Part shown: positions 47,965-59,178 of the stretch, piece by piece
Layout: each line of letters opens with the position of its first letter
How positions within the stretch are numbered: the stretch's first letter is position 1
Assembly (NCBI GenBank): GCA_965649825.1
Contig: OZ287700.1
Location: 1,116,001-1,180,000 of the forward strand
DNA length: 64,000 nt
Direction of reading: 5' to 3'
Source: Penicillus capitatus
Taxonomy: Eukaryota; Chlorophyta
Notes under the pieces: model-generated
Seen by the model: the letters and a program-made list of their open reading frames with translations, nothing else
Told to the model about the DNA's origin: nothing
Databases searched by the model: none
Made by a program: the position numbers and the translations under genes

Positions 47965-48362
47965 CGGCATGAATTCGCTAGTTGAACTCGTTTTTGATTT
48001 TCATTTCTTGCTGAATGGCGAACATCGCTGTGTCATATCACCCCACGTTGTTGTCCACGTACGTGTCGTTTGATGAGAATAGCTGTTTTTTCAAAATTTT
48101 AGAAAGTGTGTTGATAGTCACTTATTAAAAAATGCCCAACATGGCCTTTTTCTACACAAACAATCCTTGGAAGAAAGGAAGACAATCTGGCAGATGGTAT
48201 GTGTGATCTCTGTGTATATGTCGTTGTTTTCAATACATGTACATCTTCCCTAATCAAATTGCATGTCCACGGCATTGTGGTTTTCCAAGAGGGAGATAAG
48301 ACACGTTCGGATGCGGTTTGACACGTGAACACTTATCATGGACGGTAAATTTCATTCATCAC

Positions 48363-48623
48363 TAAATCCTCCTTGACCCGACTTGTCAAGATCATTCCGC
48401 AAGGATAACCGGGAGACCCTGTTTGTTGGGTTCTGACGCAGCCGATCGTCTGCGTCTGCTGAACGAATGGCTGCTCCAGTCGAATGCTGACATGTCAAGC
48501 ATTGTGAACGACGATCTGGAAAACGCTGTCCACTTCATCTTCATAATCTGTTGTCAAAATGACGTTCTCTCGAAGGATGTCCCGTTACAGATTCGATGTC
48601 TGCTATCTGAATGTTTTGGTTGA
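48363..48623 (+). CDS. Helical open frame, possibly an exon, unrecognised
   Basis: The frame is open from 48363 to the TGA at 48621 and includes LRLLNEWLLQSNADMSSIV and NAVHFIFIICCQNDVLSK. It lacks an in-frame ATG near its 5' end, so it would need an upstream exon. No family was recognised. Confidence 0.3.
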
Positions 48624-49510
48624 ACAATGCGGGGTTGTATTGGATGTAACGAACTTATCTGTGCACGGCACGCTCGTGCTTAATTCGATTCGTATGTGCT
48701 TGGGGCGATGCAGAACTCTAATACGGTTTCGGCAGTCGTGTCTATTTCTTCCAAGCACACAGTCGATTTGCTATGGATTTCTCGCCTCTTCGCATTCTAT
48801 GTTATCTCCTTAGCAGATAAATCGTTAAATGTTAACCGATGGTAAGTTATGCACCCAAAGAGAGTAGTTTGAATCAGAAGTGTTAGAGCGCATAGCTCAA
48901 ATGAATCCCGGGTTCTGGAGTGTCCGCGAAGTCGGAAGAGCAAAAATCAATGGCCAATCATCCACCCTGCTATTATTCAGCACTCTTGTGATGTACTTTG
49001 TCCGAAGTGACTATGTTATCGATGCTACACTTCGTTCAACAATGTACTTTATTGATCGGTATCGGTATGCAGTGACTGCGATGAGCAGGTTTGATCATCG
49101 AAATTGTTTCCATGCGCTCTACAACGAAGTTATTGCTCGAAGGATGCAAGGTCATTCAAGACGTGGTGGACAGAACAAACGCGTACATGAAACGTAATGA
49201 TAAACACATAGTTATTGCAAACACATCATCACACGCACAGTAAAAAGACATAACTGTCATGCAGAGCTTTGTTAGGTGAATAGCGTGTAGACACTTCACT
49301 GTTCGAAAACGACATCTTCATCACCCAACTTCGCCATCTTCAGAAACCTTCATTATCAGGTTCGATCACCCCGCACAGATTCTGTTGAGCATACAAGAGA
49401 TGAGTTCGAGATTGCATAGGGTTTCTAGTTAGGGGCATATGGGTAATCCCATGTACAGGTTGGTCATGAACAGTACATTATCAGGAACAATAGTATCATT
49501 TGTTTTCATT
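48624..49510. other. Intergenic stretch, nothing supportable
   Basis: One open frame (48880-49197, plus) is hydrophobic and unrecognised. No RNA gene is visible. Confidence 0.4.
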
Positions 49511-49774
49511 TTAATCATGTTCGAGGAACCTTTTGACGAGCACTTTGCGTAAGAATGCGGCAAGTGGCGTGAGCGAGTCCAATAAGAATAACGGACGGTC
49601 GGATAAAGAGTCAAGACAGTGGTGAACATAAGCAGGACAGGAGAAAAGATAAAAACGCGATTCCATCTGGTGACAATACGGGCACAAGTAGGTATTTGAA
49701 AGTCCTCGATCGAATAGGAGGCAGCTAGTGGCAGTTGGTTCGCTAAGAATTGACATAGAGATCGGAGATATCAA
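49511..49774 (-). mobile_element. Retrotransposon ORF tail with zinc-knuckle-like motif
   Basis: The minus frame ends with YLCPYCHQMESRFYLFSCPAY…LLDSLTPLAAFLRKV. This resembles the C-terminus of LINE-type RT proteins, where a CPxC…H…C(P)xY motif is followed by a Leu-rich PLAAFLR helix. The usual His is not obvious. No RT core, poly(A) tail or target-site duplication is visible, so it is a fragment. Confidence 0.45.
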
Positions 49775-49847
49775 GAAGTTTTAACAAACCGTAAGATCAA
49801 ATAAACTGTGTAGTGTTATGATAGCATCCTTTTAACCTGTTTCGTTT

Positions 49848-50215
49848 TCAGCGAGCCTTCGAAAGAAGTCTATCGACTTATGCGCGTCGAGACTTTCCGA
49901 AATTAGACAAACAGATAACCTTACATCGACTGTGGTACGCGGTTTTACATGATCCGGTCACGTTAATTGATGACGACGTCTTGGATCAAGAGGTTGACGT
50001 CGCAGCGCCTATCCTATTCTCCGTAGAGCTTTTATGTTTCTGTTCTAAAGATCAGAAAGTCGACCGACTCGACAGGAGAACTCTCCCCGGTTTTCCTGTC
50101 TGTGTGGTCGCTGTCCGGGCCGTGCAGCGAACAATGCAGCGGAAGACTCGTTACAAGCTCGGAGCAGAATGTTTTTCTAGGTCAAATCGCATCTTCATCT
50201 ACTCAGAATGATGGG
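49848..50215 (+). CDS. Open frame, possibly coding, unrecognised
   Basis: A long plus frame (RAFERSLSTYARRDFPKLDK, then LHRLWYAVLHDPVTLIDDDV) runs to about 50211 without an early ATG. It overlaps other open frames near its end. It could be an exon or relic sequence next to the retroelement tail. Confidence 0.3.
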
Positions 50216-50530
50216 ACTTCCTCGGCAGGTGAGTCAGTAGGCTCTCAGAGCCATAAAAACGTGCCCCTGATGAGTCACTCAGCGTCTCCTTAAGTGATGA
50301 ACCCTTCTTCAACAAGACAGAATGACATGACACCCTTGTCGAAGACAACAGTCTGTTAGTAGCACAAGTTATGATTGCCTAACCACGTTCGTTAGTTAAG
50401 GGCGACACGTTCCGTGGTACATCTTGTGTTCTCAAGTTAACATTCGTGTGCGCGCTTACGCCGTTGTTCGCGCGTGTTTTCGACTCCGAGTTTTTCAATT
50501 GCGTTACAAGATTTCCGGAAAGCTTTCAAA

Positions 50531-53500
50531 CTACTGTTTTGTTTCAACGTGTTCTAGCAATCCGGGAAACTTCGCTTCGAACTCTTGTCTCAGAAACCCA
50601 ACAAACAAGTCAATATCATCTTTACTCCACCTTCCGATTTCTTGGGAGAAACTCGTATGAAGGAAAAAAGGAATCGTTTTACGTTTTGAAAGAGGGTCAA
50701 ACGAAAACGAATGCTTTACAAAAAAGAACGAAATGCCAGAATTATATGCAGGAAGAATAGACATTGCAGACAGAACAACTTTTTCGGGTACTATCCTTTT
50801 CAATGCCGGTCTTGCAGCATTACGCACGACTAACTCTTCGTCGCCGCACCCCGTCGCCATCAACGGCAGAATCGCGCCGGCGTGTTGTGGCGCAGCTGCG
50901 ACGACGTGGGCGATGGCGTGCATCGAGCCTCGACGTACATCCGGGTCTCCGTCGTTGCACCAATTTGCCAGAATCGGTAGAACCTCTCCACCGTGCTGCG
51001 GTGCAACCGCGACGACGCGGCCGAGGCCTCTAATTCCCCCTCGACGCGCGTTCCATTCGTCGTCGCCAACTCCTATCGCCATCATTGGCAGATATTCTTT
51101 GGCATACTGCGGTGCCGCTGCAACGACCTGGCTGATAGCCGCCATCACCCCTTGACGCGGGCTAAAGCTTCTGTTGCCCCACCATTTTGCCATCGTTGGT
51201 AGAACTTCGCCAGCGTGCTGCGGAGCTGCCCCGACGACACGGCCTATGGCATTTACCGCCTCCCGACGCGCTTTAAAGTTTTCTTCACCGCACCCCTTCA
51301 TTACCGTCAGCAGAACGTCGTTTGCGTGCTGCGGCGCCGCTTCGACGACTCGGCCAATAGCATTCATCGCCGCCTGGCGCACTTCCGAGTCTTCGTCATC
51401 GTACCCATTCATCAACGTCGGCAGAACCTCTTCGACGTGCTGCGGCGCTGGCGCGACGACGAGACCGATTGCATCTATTGCCTCCGGACGCACGTACTTG
51501 TCTTCATCGCGGCACCCACTCATCAACGTAGGAAGAACTGTGCCGGCGTGCTGCGGCGCCACCTCAACGACTCGGCCAATGGCATTCATCGCCGCCCGAC
51601 GCACTTCCGAGTCTTCGTCATCGGACACGTTCATCAACGTCTGCAGAACTGTACCGGCGTTCTTTGGCGCCGCCACGACGATGAGGTGGATGGCCTCCAT
51701 CGCCGCTCGACGCACACGCGAGTCTTCGTCGCCGCAACCCTTTGTTAGCGTCGGCAGAAAGGCAACGGCATGATGAGGTGCCTCCGAAACGATACGGCCG
51801 ATTGCGAGCATCGAACCTCGACGCACGTACTCGTCTTCGTCGTCAGACCTCTTCGCCAGCGTCGGCAGAATCTCATTAGCGTTGTGCAGTGCCGATACAA
51901 CGGCATGAAGGAGAGCCTTTTTTCCCGGTCGACACTTGTCCCATTCTTCGTCAGCGCACAACTTTGCCAGCGTCGGCAGAACGTCGTTGGCACGCTGCGG
52001 CGCCGCCACGACGACGCGGCCCATGGCCTCCATCGCTGCTCGACGCATGTCCCCACCGTTTTCGATACCACACCATTTCGCCAGCGTCGGCAGAACTTCG
52101 CCGGCGTGCTGCGGCGTCGTCGTGACAATGTGGCCGATGGCCTCCATCGCTGCTTGACATGCACGAGAGTCTTCCTCGCCGCAACTCTCTACAAGCGTGA
52201 ACAGAATCTCTTCGGCGGGCTGCTGCGCTGCGACAACGACTCGACTGACGGCCTCCATCGAAGCTTGACGGACATCCGAATCTTCGTCGCGACACCCCTC
52301 CGCCAACGTCTTCAGAACCTCATTGGCATGCCGCGGCGCTGCAACAACGACTCGACCAATTGCTTCGATCGCTGCCTGACGTACGTACTCGTCTTCGTCG
52401 CCACACAACTTCGTCAGTGTCGGTAGAACGTTACCAGCGTGTTGGGGCAATTGTTCAGCGGTAGAACTTAACCTTTCAATGCGCTCGCTTCGATCAGACG
52501 AATCATCGGGTTCTTCTACGAGTTGCAAAACGAATTGAATTATGATATAACTCTGCTTCGGAGAGTGCCGTGCGAGCTTTAAGACATCTGTAATTTTGGC
52601 CATCTCCATCCACGTTAACTCCCATGACGAATGTGCCAATAATTTCTTCATTTCGTCGACGGTCTCGTTGAGAATTTTGGGAAAACCTTCTATGACACGA
52701 GGCAGCTGTTGGAACTCTTCGACTACGATTTCACGGATTAAAACATCGTCGATAATGCGCTCGAGCAATTCGCGAGCACTATCAGCGAGCTTGATTGCTT
52801 GTTCGTCATGCAAAAGGTCTTCCAAGTCTTGTTCATCTGTCTCTTGCAGTGTTGCTTCGATGACTCGCATCTTCAATAAAAAATGTTGTATCCCCAGAAC
52901 TTCGATGGGTTTCTCGTCGGCAAGTGAAAGGATCTCTTGAAAAGCATATTTGCTTTGTCCTTCTACAAATGCGTGCATTGCGAAGGATAGCGACAAGGCG
53001 TGTTTTCGATTATACTTTCCGTTGCGAAAGAACTCGAGCTCTCTACTGTCTTCATTTGATCCTCGTTTTTTCAAGGTTTTTGCGATGTGCCTTCCGGCAA
53101 AGTACTCCTGGAACGTAAGGTGAGGGAATTGATACTCTTGGCCTTCTAACACAAGCAGAAGGAGTCCGCTTTCTTTGAAAGTTCCAGCCACACTTGCCGA
53201 CGTTGCATACTGCGTGACAAATCTTGGAGGAATTAGAATCAGACCTCTTCGAAATGTTTCGAATGCGATTCTCTCCAAGTCATCAAAAAGATCGGATTTC
53301 TTTATATTTTTTGATATCGGTTTCGTTTTAAATCTCTTCCAGATGTAGTTCGCCATATCGTTGTATACTTGAAAAATGCTAACTCTCGTCTTCTGCTCTT
53401 CAAACGCGGTCCCGTGCTCCTTCGATAAGGAACAAAGAATGTGTGCTGTCACAGGAATGTGCGCCATCTCCCACATGGCATCAGAGTTTTCGAGAAAATC

Positions 53501-55848
53501 AATGAGTCTCGGAGCATCGTCCTCGGGCAGTTCGCTTTTTATATAGTTTCGCAGCTGCTGGTCATTGAACCCGAGACATTCCACTTGAATTTCGACGCGT
53601 AGCTCTATGTTTCTCATATTGTAGGGTCGAGAAAGAAGCAACACCTTGCAAGAACGCTGCCATATGGTGGATAAGAGCTCCAGCGCATGATCATTTGCCT
53701 CGTCTAATCCATCGATCACAAGCATTGTTGACGAGTCGTCAAGCTCGTTATCCACTTGAGCGATAAGATCTTCGTACGCGCAAGCGTGTTTGCTTCCGGA
53801 AAAGCATATCTGCGATATCGCTCCTTCGAGGCTTTTCATTTTCTGTCTTCTGGTCGTAGTTTTGGCAGTGTTGAGAACTCTCACCGGCACTACGTAAAGG
53901 GCATTGAACTCTTGAGCCATTTCTCCGAGTGCCCATTTGTGCGCGATGACCTTTGTGATGCACGTCTTACCCGAGCCGGGATTTCCGTAGATAAGCACTC
54001 TTTGAACTTCGCTTTCTGGATTCCCAGGTTTGAGAGATCTTCGCTTGAACAAGTCGTCCAGAGCAATGGGTTTCGTGACTATTGTTTTCTTCTCGTAGTA
54101 TTCCTTCGCTTGATCCCTCAAAAGATTTGAGGACCTTTCCTCCGTTACTTCCATTCCTTGGATAACCTCTGCTCCGTCTTTTGATTTGAACCCTTGATCT
54201 TCAATGATTTCTTTGGATATGACAACATGGTGCTTCATATCCCTGACATGTTTGGGAGATCCATCTTCGAACAAAGAAGTCACCTACAAAACGAGACATT
54301 CTTATCGACTTGACTGTGCTTATGATGGTAGTACGTACCGTCGCGAAGTCATCTCGCAAGTATCTTTTCCTTAGTTCTTTTCTATTCAAATCCATAAAGG
54401 CAAGAGGCGTGTACCCCACGTCCCTTCCAAACTTAACACACAGATCCTTGGACTCCACGACAGCTCTCTGTTGGCTTGGCGCTCGAAGCTTGTCTTCCAT
54501 GCTGCTTCGATCCAACCATTCCATCAGTACCTCCTTGGTGAATCTCTCGCAAGAATGGTGCAAGTGCTTAAGCGCTTCTTCCGTTGCCTCGACGCATTGG
54601 ACTGTTTTATGGAGTTCGTATACAGCGTCTAAGAATGCGATTAAGATATCGACATCGTCGATCCATCCATTGTCGACGCCTTGATTTGCTGCTAGATCCA
54701 CCAACTTCATCGCCGCGTTTTTGCGGGTGTTCTCTACCGATCCTTCTTTTGCAAGAATGGCTAACTCTTGAATGATGCCAAATCTCAGTGCCTTCAAGTC
54801 TTCTGAGTTTTTCATCTTCCTTTGGTGTTCCATTGCAACAGTGTATTCGGACTCCAGAAGTTCAAGCTTCGTTTCATCTTTCGACGCCTCTATCCTTGCC
54901 CCCATCAGAGCTTGAAACGAGTCAAACCACGGTTTCTTGAACGCTCCCATATCGATAATGACATCTCGGCCTTTTCTATAAGCCTCTTGGATTGCCTCGG
55001 GATCGATATCACCGCTGGCTAGATTTCTGATACAATGAAAAACATGCCAAAAGCCGCAAAATCCATACTTGGCGTATCGGATTGCTTGCATGAAGCGCGA
55101 AGGAACATCCCAAGGCTCGAGGCGTTCAACAGCCTGCCGAAGAGCGCTGAAATGGAACTTCACCGGATAGTATTTACACGAGAGCTCCATCTCTTTCTCC
55201 TTCGAAGCGATGGCTCGACGAAGATGTCGCTTTTCTTTTTCGTCGATTTCGTTTTGGCTGCTTTTGATAAGCAGAAAAAAGGTTTGATGCAGTGCGAAAA
55301 AGGTGGTCTCGTGCCGAGCAAAGTTCTTTCTCGTGAGCTTCGGTCGCGGAGAGAGGGTAGCCAAAAGCTTCATTGCTAGCTCCACCAGCTCTGAAACGCC
55401 ATTGTAGGCGACAGGATCGATGTGCACAAGTGCTATGCGAAGTGAGATGGCGAAGTTCGTCTCGAGAGCTTCCCCCCTGGCAGATGCACGAACGAAGGGC
55501 ATGGAATACGTTTCGTGAAATGTCGGCGTCGTGTATAGATCGGAACGTGATTTTGGACAACTCCGCGTACTCAAGGACAACCTTCTGTCGGAGGCATTCG
55601 GCGCTTCGATCGTTATACTTGCGCAACCATCTGAGTAGGACAGCTCTTTCGTCTTCATCCGTCATCGAGTTGTACGTAGCGACCAGATTCTTGGTGCTGT
55701 CGATGTTGTATTTCTTCACGACGGCAAGCAACAGTCTTGGATCATGACGCTCTTCCGGCCTTATACCATTGATAGCAGATCGACTGTCAATTCCTGCGGC
55801 GAGTGTCTCAATCCCACTGGGTCCTCCGTCCGAAGCTCGGGCTTGCAT
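50531..55848 (-). CDS. NACHT (STAND) NTPase 2 with 15-unit HEAT-like array
   Basis: Three exons (55547-55848, 54339-55476, 50531-54283) give 1,730 aa with exact frame. The first two encode a helical N-terminus homologous to that of NACHT 1 (RHETTFFALHQTF, DVDILIAFLDAVYELH). The NACHT domain has Walker A RVLIYGNPGSGKTCITKVIA (about 580), YVVPVRVL, Walker B MLVIDGLDEA (about 670), LLSRPYNM and FPHLTFQEYFAGRHIA (about 870). From about 1085 to 1640 come 15 HEAT-like units of 37 residues with the pattern PQHAGEVLPTL…DEDxxVRRAAMxAIGRVV. A short helical end follows (WSKDDIDLFVGFLRQEF). This looks like a receptor-type architecture: N-terminal effector or oligomer part, ATP switch, and a superhelical sensor. 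A G-run at 55472 could also cause frame errors, but the 70-nt intron explains it better. Confidence 0.92.
50815..52445. repeat. 111-bp tandem HEAT-like repeat array in NACHT 2
   Basis: Fifteen units with a 111-bp period are clear at DNA level; for example, the word GTGCTGCGGCGC recurs at about 51329, 51440 and 51551. Neighbouring units are often more alike than distant ones, which points to local expansion or conversion. Confidence 0.92.
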
Positions 55849-56747
55849 GTTCGGTCGTAATCTACGCAATAAAGCAGTGCCGGTCTCTTGTCGTCTAACG
55901 GAACGAGCAAAACTGCGTACCGCGCAAAAGAGTTCGCAGAAAAGTTCGCAGACTAGTTCGCACCGGAGAAGATGAGTCGGATGTCCACATTGGCGTCAAT
56001 ACTCGGGTAACCATCTTCCATTCGACGCATTCTATACTAACTGTCGATTCGAACTTACTGTTAAGCGATTATCTGGATAACGCGAAAGTGTGTTTAGCGC
56101 ACCTGAACGCCTTCTTTTCTACTCTGCTGGTGGATGGCTTTCAGAACAGATGACGAGTCATGAGACCCGCAATTTCTTTTCAAGTAGATACATGACGCGA
56201 CCAGACCTTCCATTGCGCCGTCTTCCTTGGTTGCTCTTCTGCCAAGGAAATCTCTTTGAAGTAAGCGTAACTAGCCGCGGTTATTTACTCTTCTGTACTT
56301 CCTCCTGATGTATGTTGTTGGTAACCAATGCACAGAATCGATCATCGGTGGTCTTCCCTGTGCAGACACATAGTATGCATCCGCACATAAATGTCGTTCT
56401 CTGGTTAGAGCACTCCACCTGTTTGCTAATCTAGATGGCACTTCTATTTCACGGCCCATATAATGGCAATGGTCGCATGATGATGATCCGAGGGCATGAC
56501 CCCATTCACTGTTCCTTGTGTTCGATGGTCTGTCATGCATACGGTATTTCTTCTTGACGTTGTTATCTTTCTTTCATTTGTTTTCAACTAGTTGCTCCAA
56601 TCACTAAAGGGGTCTAAAAGTTGTTTCTCTCAAAAGCACAACTCGCATCGTCATCGTGCACTGCAAGTAACCAATTTTCAATGCTCTGGATCCGTCTTAC
56701 ATCGTTTTCTATCCACTCGATGAATCAATACAACTCACATCGATGCG
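55849..56747. other. Intergenic region between NACHT 2 and acylphosphatase
   Basis: A near-repeat AAAGTTCGCAG/AGAGTTCGCAG occurs at about 55927-55960 just upstream of NACHT 2. No gene or RNA was recognised. Confidence 0.45.
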
Positions 56748-57161
56748 ATGGCTGCACCGTCCGGCCTCATTACCGTTCTCTTTACCACAAGCCTCCTTTT
56801 CGTAGAGAATAATGCCGTTCCGAGTGATACGATCGAAACAGACGATTTCTTCTGCTCACTCGACGGATCGTCTTTGATGTTTCGTACGTGCACGTTCGAA
56901 ATTTTCGGTCGAGTCCAAGGCGTCTACTTTCGAAAGCACACAGTTGACGAAGCGCGTCGCCTTCAGCTCGTCGGTACTGTGCGCAACACCAGACAAGGAA
57001 GCGTCCATGGCGTCATGCAAGGATCGCCGACCAATATCGAAGTCATGAAAGTCTGGTTACGAGAAACCGGATCGCCGATGTCGAGAATCGAACGCGCCGT
57101 CTTCACAGATGAGCGCGATATTCCGAAACTCGATTACACGTCCTTTGAAATCTTGCGTTGA
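56748..57161 (+). CDS. Acylphosphatase
   Basis: The 137-aa frame starts MAAPSGLITVLFTTSLLFVE, a hydrophobic leader that may be a signal or membrane anchor. The acylphosphatase domain follows: CTFEIFGRVQGVYFRKHT, with the catalytic Arg of the VQGVxFR loop; LVGTVRNTRQGSVHGVMQG, with the catalytic Asn of VRNT; and YTSFEIL at the end. The enzyme hydrolyses carboxyl-phosphate bonds. A start at the internal Met at about 56877 would give the usual ~95-aa cytosolic form. No introns. Confidence 0.93.
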   Translation: MAAPSGLITVLFTTSLLFVENNAVPSDTIETDDFFCSLDGSSLMFRTCTFEIFGRVQGVYFRKHTVDEARRLQLVGTVRNTRQGSVHGVMQGSPTNIEVMKVWLRETGSPMSRIERAVFTDERDIPKLDYTSFEILR

Positions 57162-57177
57162 ACGGAAGACGTCCATT

Positions 57178-57768
57178 TCAAAAGGAATGCCGTTTGGCAC
57201 CGAGTGCAGAGTTTAATTGCGCTTCGTCCTCCTTCTCTTCGAGCTCCGCGAAGGCAGAATCGAGTTCGAGTTGACGTGGGTTAAAGCTATCATGTCGAAA
57301 TTCGAGACGCGGCGTCACACGTGCTCCCAGGTATTTCCCAAGGTCCTTTCGAATCTTAGACATGCTGCATGGGCCGCCGATCATTTATCGAGCGAACACG
57401 GAGATGCCTCGCACTTTTGGTGAAGCGCAACAATGGTGTCTGGTTTGCGATGGGGAAAGCAATCCCATTGAATGAAGAGTGTACGTTTATTGAGTGACAT
57501 TCTCACCTACAGCGATAGGAAGACATTTGGATGTCATAAGGTGTGCGTGCGTGCAGGCATGCAGACACAGACGTTGCAGATTTCGAAACCGAGCGCTTTT
57601 GTGAAAAGGTGCCGCAAACCACCATCGTTCTCAAATGTTGCACGAAGTGCTTTTCTTGCCCGGCCAGTAACTAGACACACTGTATGCAGCAGTGGAAATA
57701 CGCCGTAGGAATTCTCACATTTCTTGTGACGCAGCGATTCGTCATAGAATATCTCCGAAGGCGGCCTT
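57178..57768 (-). CDS. rbfA: Ribosome-binding factor A (RbfA) homologue, organellar
   Basis: Exons read KALRATFENDGGLRHLFTKA-LGFEICN, then at phase 0 VRMSLNKRTLFIQWDCF…VALHQKCEASP, then MSKIRKDLGKYLGARVTPRL-EFRHDSF, ending at 57178. This matches the RbfA KH fold: VxVSxDxRxAxVYW strand, then IRxxLGxxLxxRxTPxLxFxxD. RbfA matures small-subunit rRNA of bacterial-type ribosomes, so the product should act in mitochondria or plastids. The 5' end, where targeting sequence is expected, is unresolved. The gene is divergent from PSMG1, with a shared upstream gap of roughly 200 bp. Confidence 0.7.
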
Positions 57769-57995
57769 CACAATCCGTCTGAATAGAAGACGCATTTTTG
57801 ACAGGGGACACACTTCCATCTATTATTCCGGCCACTTTCGTGCGAGAGGCGACAACAGACAGACGGGTCAATCGAACACGGGACACTGTTGAGTGCCGCG
57901 AGTGATCGTTTGGCACGGACGAATCGCCGAAGGACGATCATTGGACGTTGTTGAATGATTAGTCCGGCGATGTCGATGATTCACAGCCTGCGTCT

Positions 57996-58992
57996 ATGTA
58001 CCACTTCGAGACCATCGGAGGTGCGTCATCGAGCGAACGCAGTCGAGGACGAATTGTATCGTTCTAGATGACTTTCCCAGACGAACGTTCTTCGAAGAGG
58101 AGGAGGAGGAAGCCGAACTCGAAAGTGCCAAGAACCTGGTTCCTCCAATCGTCTTGGTAGCGTCGACCTTCTGTACTTCTTGTGCGACGCGTTGTATACC
58201 TAGACAAATCGCCGATTCGACAATACTAAACCAGAGTTGGTGGTAAGCGCGACGTGCAAACGTTCTGATGATGAGACGCTGTATTGAGATCGTGGGCTGT
58301 TCGGCAGCTGCCTGTCTCGTACTCGACAAAGTGACGAGAGTGTGTGAAAGAATGGGTTCTCTACTCCTGCCCGAAATCTCGTTGGCAGGAAATACAGTGA
58401 AGCCGTCTCTGTCGGATCAGTCCGCAAACATGTGGTCCAATCCGAAAGGGTCGGTCGTTGTCATTCCGTGTCAGTACACTGTCCCCGGCGAACGAGCTGT
58501 CGCATGGGTCCGTGGAATGACCGCCACTCTTCAGCCATCGTCGCTCTTGGTGATCGGCTCCATGCAGGTAGAGAATCGGCCTCTCCTTTCTGCCGTCCCG
58601 AGAATTCGTGCCATTCTAAAGGCGGCCAATTTCAGAGGTCCTCAGGATGCGGCCGAAGAAACACTGCTGTTCAGTGTTGCCACAACGGTCGCCCGGGAGC
58701 GTTCTTTTCTCAAGGACACATGGCCCCCTCTTCTGCCTCCTGGAAATCTTATCAGCGATCTTCCATCTGCTCTCTTGCAACATGCTGAAGTAACATAACA
58801 GTCTCTGTCTCAAAGATTGATATACAGTTGTGGATGTGTGTCTGGCAGTGTCATGGTATGGCAGCTACGGGATGGATCAGTGTGGACTTCTATACGCATC
58901 TTGATTTGACACTTCTCCGACATCTATCGACTCTCATTGCTCCCGTCCTCTCTACACACGGTCCCGCCATCCAGCGCTTTCCTGTCGTTTGA
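57996..58992 (+). CDS. PSMG1: Proteasome assembly chaperone 1 (PSMG1/PAC1) homologue
   Basis: Exon 1 (MYHFETIG) joins over a 47-nt intron to an acidic N-terminus (FFEEEEEEAELESAKNLVPP), as in PSMG1. A long exon carries CIEIVGCSAAACLVLDKV, VVVIPCQYTVPGERAVAWVR, RIRAILKAANFRG and PGNLISDLPSALLQHAE. A last exon (HGMAATGWISVDFYTHLDLT) ends at 58992. The LExPNIVHDLPAAVLSYC-like element is the best match. PAC1-PAC2 assemble the 20S alpha ring. With RPN12 it makes two proteasome genes in the window. The join near 58160-58265 is not resolved. Confidence 0.75.
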
Positions 58993-59178
58993 TTGTTGCC
59001 TCTTTTAGGTATCGTTCTCGCGTCAGACGATTGGAATCTCAAAGGACTGACACCGCCTCAACCGTCCTCTCTCTTCACCTGACGTGTAGAAGGGGAACGC
59101 GACTCAGGTCATTGACTAGACGTCCCGTCTTTTGCCATAGAGTGTTACATCTTTACCACGTGTCGAAGAAAACAGAGG

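Noticed and set aside
50733-52426. Long plus-strand open frames across the HEAT array
   Set aside because: They are shadows created by the repetitive antisense coding sequence; the minus strand has the NACHT continuation and the HEAT pattern.
55470-55480. Frameshift pseudogene in NACHT 2 at the G-run
   Set aside because: A 70-nt GT-AG intron (55477-55546) restores the frame exactly and improves alignment to NACHT 1.
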